Origin: Aselliscus stoliczkanus
Lineage: Eukaryota > Chordata > Mammalia > Chiroptera > Hipposideridae
Direction of reading: 5' to 3'
Assembly (NCBI GenBank): GCA_033961575.1
Contig: CM066731.1
Location: forward strand, 82,171,501 to 82,235,500
Length of the DNA: 64,000 bases
Part shown: positions 45,601 through 58,339 of the stretch, piece by piece
Layout: each line of letters starts with the position of its first letter
How positions within the stretch are numbered: position 1 is the first letter of the stretch
Position numbers and translations under genes: made by a program
Notes under the pieces: generated by a model
Database searches by the model: none
Told to the model about the DNA's origin: nothing
The model's input: only the letters and a program-made list of their open reading frames with translations

Positions 45601-46499
45601 CAGTGGTGGTGGGGCTGCTGCTCAGTTGCCAGGTAACAATATGTCACTTTGGAAGCCTGCAGACTCCCCGGACCTTATCCAATTTCCCCTTGTTCCCGCT
45701 CTCCTTCCATGGCCTGGGGATACTGGCTTCCTGTCCCCATCTCCTATTTCATGTCCATCTCTGGCTCTGCTCCACCCTGGAGTCCAGTCACCAGAAGGAG
45801 AGACTGAACAACTGGCTTCCTTTCCCCTTGCTGTTTCGCCATCCTTTCTTGAGAACTCATTCAAGGGATTGAAACTGACCTGTCAGGAGGAGGAAGCAAG
45901 CAGGATATCATCTGGCAGAGTGATTCAGGTGATGACAGAGGAAGAGGAAGGAGTCGCAGCAGCACAGACAGGCGAGGGTAAGGTATGAGGAATCAGGACG
46001 GATTCCTGGAAATTAGGGAGGCCTGAACTAGCCAGACACAAAGTGCCGTGGGCGCTTCCGGCAGAGGGATGGGCACATGCAAATATCTGGAGGTGGGGAA
46101 GAATGGGCTGTAGTCCATGGAGCTGGATCATAAATGGAGGCCTGTGAGATGACATGCTGCAGAGGCAGAGGCACATCTGACCCCTCAGTCCTGTTAGAAC
46201 TTTGGTTCCATACTTTGTGACAGCACCACTCAAAGGCAGGCTGGGAGTGATCTGCACTTCTCAGACCCCATCTTGGGGGCTCTTGGGGAGGTCTAGTGGC
46301 ATCTGAGCTGTCCCCACCAGCCTGTGTCTGGCACAGGTCCTCTCCAGGCAGGCTGCTTCCCAAGCCAGAGATACAATGGATTACAACACAGAGTGAAAAT
46401 AAACAAAGGTTTCCCAATGAAGACAGTCCTTCCTGAGACCCTAGGCAATGCAGCCCCTGCCCCACCTCTCTCACTTCATCTCCTGCTTCTTTCTCCCCA
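45601..46499. other. Unassigned intergenic DNA
   Basis: No recognised element or gene. Confidence 0.4.
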
Positions 46500-46895
46500 C
46501 CCCTCCCCTGCTCCAACCTTAAACCTGCCAGCACAGCTCCTGCCCCACAGCCTTTGCCCTTGTCCTTCCCTCAGCCGGGAAGGCTCTTTCCCCAGATTTC
46601 CTCTTGGCGCACTCCCTCCCTTTGTTCAGGTCTTTGCTCCAAGGCCGCCTTCTCACTGTAGGCCTTCCTGGTCACCCTCCTTAGGAAAGCACCCGCTCCC
46701 CCAACCCTGCACTTCCAATCCTTTGTCCTACCGCAGCTCTTATCATCATCTCACATGCTCTGTAATTACTTATTCCTTGTTTATTGGCTGTGTCCCTCAT
46801 GAGAACATAAAGGCAGAAATTTTTATCATTGCTGTTTCCAGTCTAGAACAGAGCCTGGTGCATAGTAGGTGCTCAATAAATGTGTGCTGATGAAT
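46500..46895 (+). mobile_element. L2 LINE 3' end
   Basis: CAGGTCTTTGCTCCAAGGCC, TAGGCCTTCCTGGTCACCCT, GTGCATAGTAGGTGCTCAAT and AAATGTGTGCTGATGAATGA follow the L2 terminal consensus closely. Confidence 0.85.
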
Positions 46896-49107
46896 GAAGT
46901 AATGGTGTGGTAGGTATATGTCAAGCTGCCCGCCACTACTACCCTCCCCGCCAGGTGGTCACCATGAAGTCAGGGACACTAGCAGTCCAAGGCTCTCGAC
47001 AGTGACCTCTGCAGCTATCCACCGAGCCACACCCTTCCCAGGGCATGGCCCCTCGGGTCAGATTTAATCTTGGGCACTGATCTCTGCCCATGTTCTCTTG
47101 AATAGCTGGAATTTCTGCCCACTGCCCCATCCAGGCTGTCTACTCCTTGCTCATGATTTGCTCACTGTGTGTCTCCTTGGCTGGGTACCGTAGGATGCTC
47201 TGTAGACACAGAGATGTGGTTGTCTAGGCCTCTCCCTGGTCGCACCGGCCCCCCAGGCCTGAGTCTCACGGAAGCTGCACACCTCACGTGGCGGCCAATC
47301 CAGCCGTCGTGGGTTTCAGGCCAGGCGGGGCATGGTGAGAAGGGTGGGCTGCAGAGCCCCCCACCCCTTATAAACCAGATGCTGAAGCTTCCCACCGTGC
47401 AGCTCTCATGGTTGGGGGCAAAGCCAGGACTCAGCAAGGTACATGGCCCACGTCCACTCCCCTTTTTCTACATCTCATGTAAACTCTGCAAACCCACTCT
47501 CTTTTAGGTACTATGTCCCTTACGACAGTGTTGTGATGTTCAAAGAATAACATATGTAAGTATCTATAAACTGGTTAATGCATCTAGACTCTTCCCCAGT
47601 GCCCTGCACTCTGGCTGTACACAGTGGGTGCTCAGTAAGTGCTTTTGGAGTGGGTTGCCCTCAGGCCCACAGGGTGTCCTTCTCTCCTGGTGCTTTCTGC
47701 TGGCCTCTCTGCTCTCACTCTGCCCACCCCCCTCACCTAGAGCAGCCAGGTGCTCAGCCAGGTGGTGGAGATGCAAGGAGGGAGGCCGGGCCCTGCCCGC
47801 CAGACATTCACAGCCCAGTTGGGAGAGCCTGACAAGGAACCAGACAAAACGCGGTGTGAGGAGTGCATGGCAGAGTGTGCCAGGCTGCCATGGGAACAGA
47901 GGGTGGCTCGTAACTGCAAGGATGAACACAGATCCTTACATTTGTGCATTGCTTCAGCTTTTTAGAGAGGGGTGTGAAGGGTGGGGGTGGGGGAACAGAA
48001 AATGGAGAAATGGAGTTTTCCCAGTCCTGTTTTGTTCCCATTCCAGGACTGTCACCTTAGTCGAGTTCTTTTAATGGAGAAAAAGGAAGACACAAAGAAA
48101 CTCTCACCCACCCATAAAAAAGGCACTTTTAGCAGCTCTGTGTTGCACCATCACTTCTCGGTGTTTGTTTTTCTGCAAAGCTTTGTGGCATCAGCTGACA
48201 TCATGCTGTGAAGGCCTGGGCATTAAGAATCTGCAGGACTGCTTCCAGTGAGCAGCTTCTTGCCTCCTGTTAATGAGCCACTCCACAGCCCACTCCTAGT
48301 TCAGTGCTCAGATTACATGAATTGTCTAAGCAGAGGGAGTTTAACCCTTATGGTGGTTTGGCTCTTATGTGTGGTATAGCAGGAGAGGGGACATAACTTG
48401 GCAGTCACAAACAACCCCAAATCTATGCCTTAAAACCACAAAGATTTATTTTCACTCTCATGACACGTCCATCATGGGTTGACAGGTCTCTGCTCCAAGC
48501 CATCCCCACTTGGGGACCCAACATCTGGAGGCCCACTGGGGAAAGAGAAGATGGAGAAACCTGGCTCTCAAATGCTTTCATGTGGAAATGACCCCTACCC
48601 CTTATCAAATCCAATGGCCCGAGCAGGTCACGTGGCCACCATCACCTTCAAAGGGGGCAGGAGTAGCTGAGCACAGAACCTGGGCCACTGCGAGGTTCAC
48701 ACAGGTGGTGAAGAGCATAACCCACTCTCAGCATGGACTCCATCCCTGCTAGTCACTTAGGGTCTCGAGGCTTTTCAGGCCCGCTAGATGACCAGCTCTC
48801 TCCCCGCATCTCTGGTTTAACTATGTGAGAGAGAATGTGATGGGGCCATGGAATTAATATCACCCTTATTTGGGCTGGACTTCCAAATGCTGCCTGGGGC
48901 GTGACGGCATGATGTAGTTCTGAGAGTGCTTCAAAGCTCCCATTGGTGGGCAGGGGTCACATGGGTGGGCCACGGTTGGTTCCTGCAGGACACCTTTGCT
49001 TCAGTTATGGCTGAGGCCTTTTCTCTCAGAAGGGGCTGCATGGATTTGAGAGCCTCTACTCCTTAGGTATTTAAAGAACATTAACCTAAATGTTAGCTTA
49101 TCCAAAA
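46896..49107. other. Unassigned intergenic DNA
   Basis: A short L2-like end is at about 47590-47650 (CAGTGGGTGCTCAGTAAGTG). I see no gene in this stretch. Confidence 0.45.
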
Positions 49108-49265
49108 GCAGCGATTCTCGGACTTTAGGGCACACACAAATCACTCCGGGGAGAAGCTTGTGAACAATGCAGCTTCCTGGGTTTTGCCCACACACAGTCT
49201 AATTCAGTAGTTCTTAGGCTGGCCTGGGAATCTGCATGTAAGAAGTGCCCCAAGTGGTTCAGAAG
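49108..49265 (+). mobile_element. MER5-like MITE
   Basis: GCGATTCTCGGACTTTAGGG, AATCACTCCGGGGAGAAGCT, TAATTCAGTAGTTCTTAGGC and AATCTGCATGTAAGAAGTGC follow MER5A from left to right. Confidence 0.8.
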
Positions 49266-49639
49266 CTTTCTTTTCTGCAAACTGATGTAATGTCACTCTT
49301 TCTCTCCTTAGAAGTTTTATGAAGAATTCAATGTTCAGAAGCAAGACCTCAGGCAAGCATCATATCTCTGTATGACAAAGCAGTGACTCAATGACTGAAA
49401 TGCTCCAGCTTGGGTTCCTGGGGTTCCATGTGCTACTCTTCAAAGCTGTTCACCAAGAACACCTCAGCAGGGGACTGGGGCAACTTGGGGTCTCCAGGAG
49501 GCTTTGTCATTTCACAAAAAGGTCCTGCTGTCCCAGTTATAGAAACACTGGGTGATCCCTACTTCCCCAGTGAGGCTGTAGCCTTGCTAGAAGAAACAGC
49601 AGTGGCTCCCAATTACAGCTCCAGGGGTCTCATCCTGGC

Positions 49640-49800
49640 CCTATTAACAACAGCTGTGTGTCTATGGGGAAATTACTTAACCTCTCTGAGCCTCTGCTTC
49701 CCATGTGGACCAGGGGACTAATACTTGGCCTTTCTTTAATGAGTTTTTGGCAATTAAATGAGATAATGTAAGGAAACAGCCTGGCACAGAGCAGCTGTGG
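49640..49800 (+). mobile_element. MIR SINE
   Basis: CTGTGTGTCTATGGGGAAAT, TTAACCTCTCTGAGCCTCTG and ATTAAATGAGATAATGTAAG are the MIR core and tail. Confidence 0.85.
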
Positions 49801-51084
49801 TATTGTTCTGTGGAGGGAGTTCTGTCGGAAAGAGCAGACCAGGCTGAGGGCAAGACTCCCTGCGAGGGCCTGGGGAAATACTGGGGATACATCAGAGCTC
49901 GGCCCAGCTTGGTGATCACCAAAGGCTAACTCTGCCCTGTCTGCTGAGGACCAGCCCAGCGTCAACCCAGTCAGGGAGTCACGGGCCCAGTCCTGTCACT
50001 AGGGGCTGTGAGCCTGCGGCTACCCCACCACAGTGGCTTGCTTCTTAGGCCACAGAGCATGCCCCTTGCTGGGTCTCCTTCGCTGTCTCCAGGCTTCTTA
50101 CTCTGCCCTTTCCCTGGCCTGTCAGTTTTGCCTGCCTCGGGTTAACCTCTGAATAATTTAGCAAATCTCCCTTTGCTCAACTGAAGATCTTATCACAAGG
50201 CAAAACAAAATCAATTCATATGTATGCAAGCATTTGCCCAACAGCTGCCACTGGCTTGGGCAACAGATGGCTCCTGACATTCATTTGGCTGGCAAGGAGA
50301 GCTTTAGGTGCAGGATCCAAAATGGGTCCAACGGGAGTTAGGAAATGGAGGGAGCTATGGGTCTGCAGTTAGAAAGAGGCACCGACAGGCCAGGGCCAGG
50401 GTGGGGTAGCTGTGGCCCGACTTCTGAGGGGTCCTGAGAGCCTGTGCCTCTCTGCAGCTCCGAGAGGATGTCTCACATGCTTTCTCTGTGGGGGCTGAGT
50501 CCAGACCTCAAGGCTGGGACACCTTTCCTTCCCAGGGACCAGCACAGGACAATCAGTGCACCATCATCCTGGTCTGGACCTGGAAGCCTCTGCCTTAGGG
50601 CAGCCTCCTGCTGCTGCTGGGGGCAATGTCAGAGGCACTGGGGGATTCTTTTGAGGTGCCTTATCCAGAGGGAACAAGACTGGGGCTCAGGGGCCTTGCC
50701 ACAGCAGTCTCACCCCTGTGGGCCCCTGCAAAATGTGGGCTGAGCTGACCTTCACAGGCCACGCCTCTGGGGTCTGCCCACTAGTCACTCTCCTTCATTC
50801 CCAACACAACTCAACCATGTATTTTGCAAACACTTTCTGAAAACTGACTGTCAGATACTGGAAATAAGAGGGTGGGGATGGCCCTGTTGCTGCCTTAGAG
50901 AGGTCCCAAGCTGGTGGGGGAGTCAGACACATGAAGAAGACTCTGCCAGGGGGTTGAGAATGCTGTGGAGGGCAGTTCTGCCAACCCTGGCTTATATCAC
51001 AATTGCCTGAGCCACTTCCATAGGGATCACATGAGGCCACTTCCCAACCAGTGTGCCTTAGTGAATGAAAATATACCCAACTTC
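49801..51084. other. Unassigned intergenic DNA
   Basis: No recognised gene or element. Confidence 0.45.
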
Positions 51085-51290
51085 CTCACGCTGTATCTCT
51101 GTGCCAGGCACTGTTCAAAGTGCTTTGCAAATATCAACTTATTAAACTCTGAAAACCACCCCAGGAGAGGGCTTTGTCATTATTCCCATTTACAGATGGG
51201 GAAACTGAGGTACAAGAGAGTAAGTAATGTGCACAGGGGAGTAAGCTGCAGAACCAGGATCTTAACCCAGGTGGTCTGGTTCTGAGGCTA
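51085..51290 (-). mobile_element. MIR SINE
   Basis: TGCCAGGCACTGTTCAAAGT, CCCATTTACAGATGGGGAAA and CTTAACCCAGGTGGTCTGG are MIR in reverse orientation, nearly full length. Confidence 0.88.
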
Positions 51291-52564
51291 AAGGCTGCCT
51301 GGAATGGCACCGGTTTGCCCCCTGGTCAAGGGTCCCCAGTGGTAACAGTCTCCTAGGACCTTGCTTCCACTTCTTTCCTGCCTCAGCAAATTCACAAAGA
51401 CACATGTTCTAAGCGTGCAGGGCCACTCATGAGCAGTGGGAGCCAGCAGCGGCCTCCTGTGTATAGCTCTGAAGGGAACTTACGCTCAGGGACCCTGGAA
51501 AGTGAGGGAGTCCCTCTCTGAGGAAAAGGGCTAGGGCCTTCATCTTTTCACATGTGGATGATACTGGAAAAGTTTAACACTGACATTGACTTTAGGTCTT
51601 GGAAAACCAAGCCATTGATCAGCTAGGGTCCACCTGACTGTGCTGTGTGAAAGCAAGTGGAAATACGGCCAGGCTGTGAACTGTCCATGGCTATGTAGCC
51701 ACTCAGTGTCCAGGGGTCAGACTTGGGCAGGTCTTGTCTGATGACAACAGTAAATCTATAATACAATCAGAGGGTCTGATTATAAAGCAGTGACACTGCC
51801 GTCCATGTGGTATGTGGATACCTGTCCACCTCCCTCTCTCCATGTGGACTCTGCTTCGTTTATTCCTGCCTGGACCCCAGCTGAGCGCCCTCCAGCCCTT
51901 CCCCATGGCTGTAGTGTGGTGGGAGTAGCAACCTGGCACAACCATCTTGAGCAGCAGATGGGGAAGGGGCGGGTAGAGGTCGGTGAGAACAGGAGCTTGG
52001 ATCCATTGATACGATTTGCCCTTGACTTGTAGCAGGGAACAAGGCCCTCTGAGGAACACAGGCTCCAGGCGGCAAGACTGGAAGAAGTCCAAAGCCAGGG
52101 GGGCTTTGAGCCGGGTGGCTCCAGGCAGTACAAAGATGAGCTTGAGCTCCCAGGCCTGCTAGGATTCAGTGCGGCTGAGTTAGAGGGTGCAGGACAGAGC
52201 AGCAGAAGGAAAGGCACACCTGAGGGAAGAGTGGGCAGGATCCCGCCAAGGGATGCCAGGACTCACCTCCATTAGCCTTTGCTCTGAACAACCTGTGGAT
52301 GCTTTAAAGACCATTTTCCAGTCCTCCTGACTCATTCTGCCTTAGTCTGGGAGCTCTCAAGCATCCCAGTGAGTTAAAAGTCTTCAGTCATTATCATCAA
52401 CAAGAACAACACCACTTGTCTTTCCAAGGAGCATAATCAATAGGGAGGAGGGATGTCCCAGGAGACAGGGAATGGGCTTAGGGCCTGTGAGCTCCACAGC
52501 AGGGAGAGGAAGGGGCAGAGGGTGCACCCCAGACATCCACTACCAAGCCTAAACCCAGGTGACA
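51291..52564. other. Unassigned intergenic DNA
   Basis: No recognised element; open frames on both strands overlap one another without family resemblance. Confidence 0.45.
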
Positions 52565-52965
52565 TCCCTGGCAGTCACCTCTGACATTCCTCCCCGACAC
52601 CCCTAGAGCCAGTCCACCACCAAATTCCATCAATACTACCTCCTAAAGGGAGCCTGAGTCCTGCTTCTTTCCATCGTCGCTGCCACCACCAAGTTCAGGC
52701 CACCATCATCTCCTACATGACTGCAATGTCCCCTTCCCCCTCCAAATTGGTCACTCTGCCCCTCTCAACCCATTGTACCCACTGGGGTCACTTTCTAAAA
52801 TCCAAACCTAACCACGTCTTTCTCTTGCTATAACATCCTCAAAAGCCCACACTGCAGTTACAATAAAGTCTGAACATCTCACGGCCCTGCGTATCCTGGT
52901 CCCTGCCAGGCAACTCAGTTTCTTCTCTACCCACAACCACCTGAGCACTCTATGCTAGCATGCTG
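52565..52965 (+). mobile_element. L2 LINE fragment
   Basis: CATCTCCTACATGACTGCAA, GGGTCACTTTCTAAAATCCA, CCTCAAAAGCCCACACTGCA and CTGCGTATCCTGGTCCCTGC match the L2 3' body order. Confidence 0.7.
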
Positions 52966-53600
52966 GGTTTTGTTCTTTGGCAAGCGGACCCATTATTCAT
53001 TTATTGCCTCTCAACTCCAAATCTACCCTTTATTGCCTGCTCTCAGAAAATGGAAATAGGTACTCCAAACATTTCTCCCCAGCTGGCACAATGTTGAATC
53101 TTGTCAGTAGAGGGCGCTGGAGGGACATTGGAGCCGGGCTGTATTTTTCTCCCGGTTGCAGGGTCCTCCTCTTGCCAGGCTCTTGCAGGCCACCACCTCC
53201 CCACCCGCCGCACCCCTCCTGGAATGCAGCCTCCCGGTGTCAGAACCCTGCAGCTTGCCCTGCCTTGGCAGCTGCCCTGGCATTCTTTCAGTGGCTTTTC
53301 AGCAGAGTGCTCCTGTTGAGGCCCCTCCCCATGGACCCCAGCATTCCCTCAGGTGGCTTGGTATGGAGTCCTGAAGTGGCTTCCCTGTTACTCCGAAGGG
53401 GGGATTTCCAGCAAGTTCTGCCAGTGTGGCACCTGAGGGAGCAACTTCCCAGCACCATGAGCCATGCTGGCATCTTCTCAAATGAGTTCTGAATCTCAGC
53501 CTGGACAGGGGCAGTGGCTGCTTCTTATGTGCTTCTAGAGTTCTCTAGAGTTCTTACAAGCTAATCCTTCATAACTCCAATCCCTTGTCATAATAGTAAT
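52966..53600. other. Intergenic DNA, repeat-like, with a CTCF-like site
   Basis: The text here and its continuation after the SINE (54025-54110, GCTGTGTGGTTTCAGTCTCC) looks like one interspersed repeat I cannot name. Overlapping open frames at 52977-53492 lack any recognisable protein. Confidence 0.4.
53104..53120 (+). promoter_or_regulatory. Candidate CTCF binding site
   Basis: TCAGTAGAGGGCGCTGG fits the CTCF core CASYAGRKGGCRS at all 13 core positions. Confidence 0.55.
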
Positions 53601-53615
53601 AAAAATTCCCTATAG

Positions 53616-54009
53616 GGCCGGCCGAGTGGCGCATTGGTTAAGAGATGGTTTTGGGATGCCAGAGGCCCTGGTTCAGATCCCACATATGAGGGCCAGTGAC
53701 GCTGCCCTCTACAGCTAACAACAGCAATGGTGTAGGCTGCAGCCCCTGCTGCAGTGGGCTGCCATAGGCTACAGTGAGTGGCCGGCAGCCAGCGTGAGCT
53801 GCCAATAGCTGCTGTGAGCGACCATCCAGAGGCCTGCGACCGATCTGCCTCATCCAGGAAGAACGCAATGACGATACCAACATGAGCCAGTGAAGCAACG
53901 TCTTCCGCAACTAGACTGAAGAACAAAAAGACAGCAACTTGTCTGTTCCCCTTTCCCGATTCCCCAAAGCTGTCCCCCTCCCCCAATTCCCCAATAAAAT
54001 CTTTTTAAA
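53616..54009 (+). mobile_element. Type-A tRNA SINE
   Basis: Perfect 15-bp duplication AAAAATTCCCTATAG at 53601-53615 and 54010-54024. Head GGCCGGCCGAGTGGCGCATT, reverse-complement CTCF-like core at 53700-53715, tail CCCCAATAAAATC. Confidence 0.94.
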
Positions 54010-54169
54010 AAAAATTCCCTATAGAATAATTCTTCATATCAAATTTCCCTTGTTCAAATTGCTGTGTGGTTTCAGTCTCCTGATAGGGCCCTGACTGACA
54101 CAAAACAACAAAACTGTCCCATTTCTGGCTTTTGTACAGGCTATTCCCATAGCCTGTTTCACCTGGCAA

Positions 54170-54370
54170 ACATGGTGCAGTGGCAAAGAGCACAAATGCC
54201 AGAAACAGGCTGCCCGGCTCAGATCCCAAGTCTAGCACTGGCTGGCAGTAAAGCACTTGATCTCTCTATGCCTTGATCTTCCCACCTGTAAAATGGGCAT
54301 ACTTAGATTGTTGTGGGGATTGCATAAATTAATACATAAAGGGTTTGGAATGCCACTGTTAGATCAGTCT
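54170..54370 (+). mobile_element. MIR SINE, near full length
   Basis: GTGCAGTGGCAAAGAGCACA (tRNA-like head), ACTTGATCTCTCTATGCCTT, CCACCTGTAAAATGGGCATA and TGGGGATTGCATAAATTAAT. Confidence 0.88.
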
Positions 54371-54929
54371 TTGATATTATTAGCTTCTTTCAATGCACAC
54401 TTAGGGGTTTCAGCACCAGGGTCCCTTCTTCTGGGAAGTCCTTCCTGCCCGCCTCCCATCCCAGTATGGTTAGATGCCCTTCCCCTGTGTTCCCATCAAC
54501 CTGTCCCTCACACACCTTCACTGCACTGCTCTCACTGTATTGTCACTGTGGGTTTTTTATTTTTATTTTTTATTGGCTTGAATTGTCTTTGTTATTAAGA
54601 AAAGAATTGGATGTTTGGTGTGAACATCTCTGGTTTTGTTGGCCCAGCATCCCTGGATTTTCTCCTGGAAAATGCCCATTTTCCTACCACAAATAGATCT
54701 TGTGGGGAGTCCTAACTCCTGGCCATACTTAATTGAACTATAGAGATGAGCAACCATGTCAAGTAGGGCTGACTGAAACACACCATTTTGACTCTGAGAT
54801 AGCACATGACCTAAGTCCAGCCAATAAGAATCCTTTCTTATGGTTTGAAAAAGCAGAGCTGGGCAAAGAGGTTTACTCTTTTTTTTTTTAAAGTGTTGCT
54901 AGTCATGCTATTTATACGTTTTGCTTGCT
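54371..54929. other. Unassigned intergenic DNA
   Basis: No recognised element. Confidence 0.4.
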
Positions 54930-55397
54930 GCTTTTTTTTTTTTTAATTGGGGAATTGGGGAGGAGAACAGTGTTGGGGTATTAGGGAAGGGGGAACATTG
55001 TGTTTCTCCAGGACTCATCAGCTCCAAGTCAAATTGTTGTCCTTTAGTCTTAGTTGTAGAGTGCACAAGCTCAGCTCCAAGTCCAGTCACCGCTTTCAAT
55101 CTTAGTTGCGGGTGGGCGTAGTCCACCATCCCATGCGGGAGTCAAACCGGCAACCTTATTGCACTCTGAGCCCCTGTCAGCAGCAGTGAGGTGCCATGTT
55201 CAATCTATTTGTGGGTGGGCATAGTCCACCATCCCATGTGGGGGTCAAACTGGCAACCTTGCTGCTAAGAGCACATGCTCTCACCATCTCAGGGGCAGCT
55301 CAGCTCAGATGCAGCTCACTGGCCCACGTGGGAATTGAACCAGCAACGCTGTTGCTCAAAGCTCACGCTCTTAACCAACTGAGCCACTCGGCTGGCC
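54930..55397 (-). mobile_element. Type-B/C long composite tRNA SINE
   Basis: Plus-strand view: tail AATTGGGGAATTGGGGAGGA, then GGGAGTCAAACCGGCAACC and GGGGGTCAAACTGGCAACC (two box-B-like modules), and the head with GAATTGAACCAGCAACGC and CTGAGCCACTCGGCTGGCC. Again three tRNA-like units. Confidence 0.88.
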
Positions 55398-56935
55398 GGA
55401 AGCTTACTTTTACTCTAAGACAAACGAAGAGGTGAGACATTCAATTTGTTTGTAGCACAGTTCCCTGGAAGAAAGCTGGTGCAACAGAAACAGATAGAGA
55501 TGACAGAAGACTGCAGATGGTGTTTGAATCTCTGATTCCTTTTCTGTGAGGCCTTGGTGCCCTGGCCATTTTAGAACTATTAATATATGAGCCTTCCAAC
55601 ACAGATCCTTTTGGCTTAAGTTAGTTTGACTTGGGTTTCAGCCACTTTTCAGCAAAAGAGAGAAGTCTCATTTATACAATGACTTCAAATAAGCCTGGTT
55701 TTAATTCATATTGTGAAAAGTATATTTACATTGTCAAAAACTAATATCACTTTGTAAATATCTCAAACATCCCATCCAAAATGGTAAGAAATAAAGTGAA
55801 TGTAAATGGCAGGTTTACTTGTTAGTCTTTTCTGCAGGACTGCAAGCTTTGTGAGGGCAGGGGTGTGTCCTTAGGACCCTTCACTTCACCTGGCTGGGTG
55901 AGGGAGAAACCGTTAGTTCAGGTCCTCTGAGAAACAGACACCTAGACAGGGCTATGTGAGCAAGAGATGTGTTGGGGGAAATGCCTGGGAAGGATGAAGG
56001 GGGAGGGAACAGGAGAAAGTGGGAGGAACCTTCATACCATGATGCAGGTCTGACAGCTGTGAAGGAGGGTAGGGAGAAAGAAGGCTTAGGTAGGAAGGGT
56101 CTCAGACTTCAGAGCAGTTCTAGAAAGATCTGTCCAGGCCACTGGGGAGTCCTTGAGCCTTAGTCACTCACTGGAGGAGTCCTGCCTGTGTAAGTACTGC
56201 CACCATGACCAGTCCTTGGGTGAAAGCAGCCTGCAGGAGGCATGGCCTCGGGGAAAATGTGGTGGTGGGTCTACAGAAACAACAGCTGCGGCTGTCAGTC
56301 AATTCTGTTCCCACAGCAGATCTGGGCAGCACATTTTCATGACCACCACAGTGACTGACAGACAGAAGGTTGGCCACACCCCAAGGAGACAGGGCCAAAA
56401 GCAGTGATGCCAAAATCTGTCACCTTAATGCAGGGAGAGAGAGTGGGTCCATGGCCCCGTCCCAAGTAATCCTTCATACATATATATAAATGTATATAGT
56501 GGTAAGTCCTTTTATATATCGAAAGAGTAAAGTCATTCAAAATTCCACCATGACAGAATTACTTTCAATGTGTGAAATTTCCTTCCAGGTCTTACCATGT
56601 TTACATTATTACAATCATCATGCAAGTAGCACTTCATATTTTTTTAAAGATTTGATGTTTATAATGAATATTTCCACATTTCTGCCATAATCTTCATAAT
56701 TATACTTTTGAGTTACTGAACAATATTCAAAATAATGGGTGTACCACAATTTCCTAAGTCATTACTGTTCAACATTTCCATTATTCATATATATAATCAT
56801 ATATATATATTTATATATACGAATAACCATATATGTTTCATATATATGATATATTTATATCAAAAATAGTTTTATGATTCTATCAAGTATTACCAGATTG
56901 CTTTCTAAAAACATCATGGCAATTAGTAATGTGTA
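55398..56935. other. Intergenic DNA, L2 relic and AT-rich patches
   Basis: L2-like at about 55830-55890 (GACTGCAAGCTTTGTGAGGG). TA-rich runs lie at 56475-56500 and 56785-56860. Otherwise unassigned. Confidence 0.45.
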
Positions 56936-57465
56936 TTAGTTATCTATTGCTGCATAAAAAATTACCATAAAACTAAGTGGCTTAATACAACCCACATTTA
57001 TTGTCCCACTGTTTCTGTAGGTCAGGGATCCAGGCACGACTTACTTGTAACCTCTGCTTCAGGGTGTGTCGCAGGCTACAATGAAGGTGTCGCTGAGGCT
57101 GGGGTCTTCGTAAAGGTTCAGTGGGTAAGGATTCTCTTTCACGCTCACGAGGTTGTTGTCAGAACGCAATTCCTCAGGGATTACGGGGCTGACGACCTCA
57201 GCTCTTAGCCAGCTGTTGGTCAGAGGCCCCAGGAGCTTCCCCAACATGGCAACTTGCTTCATCAAAGCATGCGTCCGGGAAGATAACATTCTGCTAACAA
57301 CATAGAAGTCATAACCTTTTGTAATTTAGTCACAGAAGTGACATCCCCTTAGTGTTGTCATATTCTACTGTTTCGAACCAAAGGAAGTAAGGAAAAGGAT
57401 GACACCAGTCCAAGAATACAGGAACAGGGATCAGTGGGGGCCATTTTGTAAACTGCCTCTACAAA
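56936..57465 (-). mobile_element. LTR-type repeat, antisense, family unresolved
   Basis: TTAGTTATCTATTGCTGCAT, TTTCTGTAGGTCAGGGATCC, GGCAACTTGCTTCATCAAAG and GGATCAGTGGGGGCCATTTT appear in the order of a common mammalian repeat read backwards. Confidence 0.6.
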
Positions 57466-57690
57466 TGTCACCAGGAGCACATGCTTGTGCCAATTTCACA
57501 ACAACCTTACCAACACTGAAATGCTCTAGTATTTAAAGATCACCAGTATAGTAGGTATAAAAGACTCCCATCATAATGCCCTCTTCTCCAGTCTGGTATC
57601 TACCCCTAGGGTCACCTGGGTTCTTTGCTCTCAGCTTCAGCTAAGTAACTCCCCAAAAGGTGTCAACTGACAGTAACCTAAAAAAATGCC

Positions 57691-58158
57691 TTGGGCTGGC
57701 CAAGTGGCACGTTGGCTAAGAGCTGGCTTGGAACGCCAGCAGCCCCCGTTTGGATCCCACCTATGAGGGCCAGTGACACTGCCCTCTACAGCTAAGATGG
57801 TGAACAACAGCCCCACCTGGAGCTGGGCTGCTGTGAGTCCCCAGAACGGCATAGCTGCAGCCCCTGCTGCAGTGGGCTGCCATAGGCTACAGTGAGTGGC
57901 CGGCAGCCAGCGTGAGAGGCCGGCAGCTGCTGTGAGCTGCCAAGAGCCGCTGTGAGCAGCCGTCTAGAGGCCAGCGACCGATCTGCCTCACCCGAGAAGA
58001 GCGCAATGATGATACCAACATGGGCCAGTGAAGAAAGGTCTTCCACAACTAGACTGAAGAACAAAAGGAGAGCAACTTGTCTATTCCCCTTCCGCAGTTC
58101 CCCAATGCTGTTCCCCTCCCCCAATTCCCAAATAAAAACTAAAAAAAAAAAAAAAAAA
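57691..58158 (+). mobile_element. Type-A tRNA SINE, complete, long A-tail
   Basis: Head GGGCTGGCCAAGTGGCACGT, five clear 20-bp units at about 57882-57981, tail CCCCAATTCCCAAATAAAAA and an A-run of over 20. AAAAAATGCC duplicates at 57681 and 58159. CTCF-like core (reverse) at 57777-57792. Confidence 0.94.
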
Positions 58159-58339
58159 AAAAAATGCCCTAAAGGGCTTGAAAAGCTCTAAGTACAACTC
58201 GTGTTAGGCAGCAGTGAGTTCCTTGGGAGGGATCCACTCTCAAGTAATTGCTGGCATTGGGGCAGCAACTCCAAGAGCTGAACATGCTGGTACTTGTACC
58301 ACTTAAAAACACTAAAATTTAGGAAACGAATCTTCCTTT

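Noticed and set aside
45603..46534. Overlapping open frames on both strands as a possible gene
   Set aside because: No family resemblance, no coherent exon structure and no polyadenylation context.
52977..53492. 171-codon open frame on the plus strand
   Set aside because: Several overlapping frames are open here because of GC-rich composition; no family resemblance and it overlaps repeat-like text.
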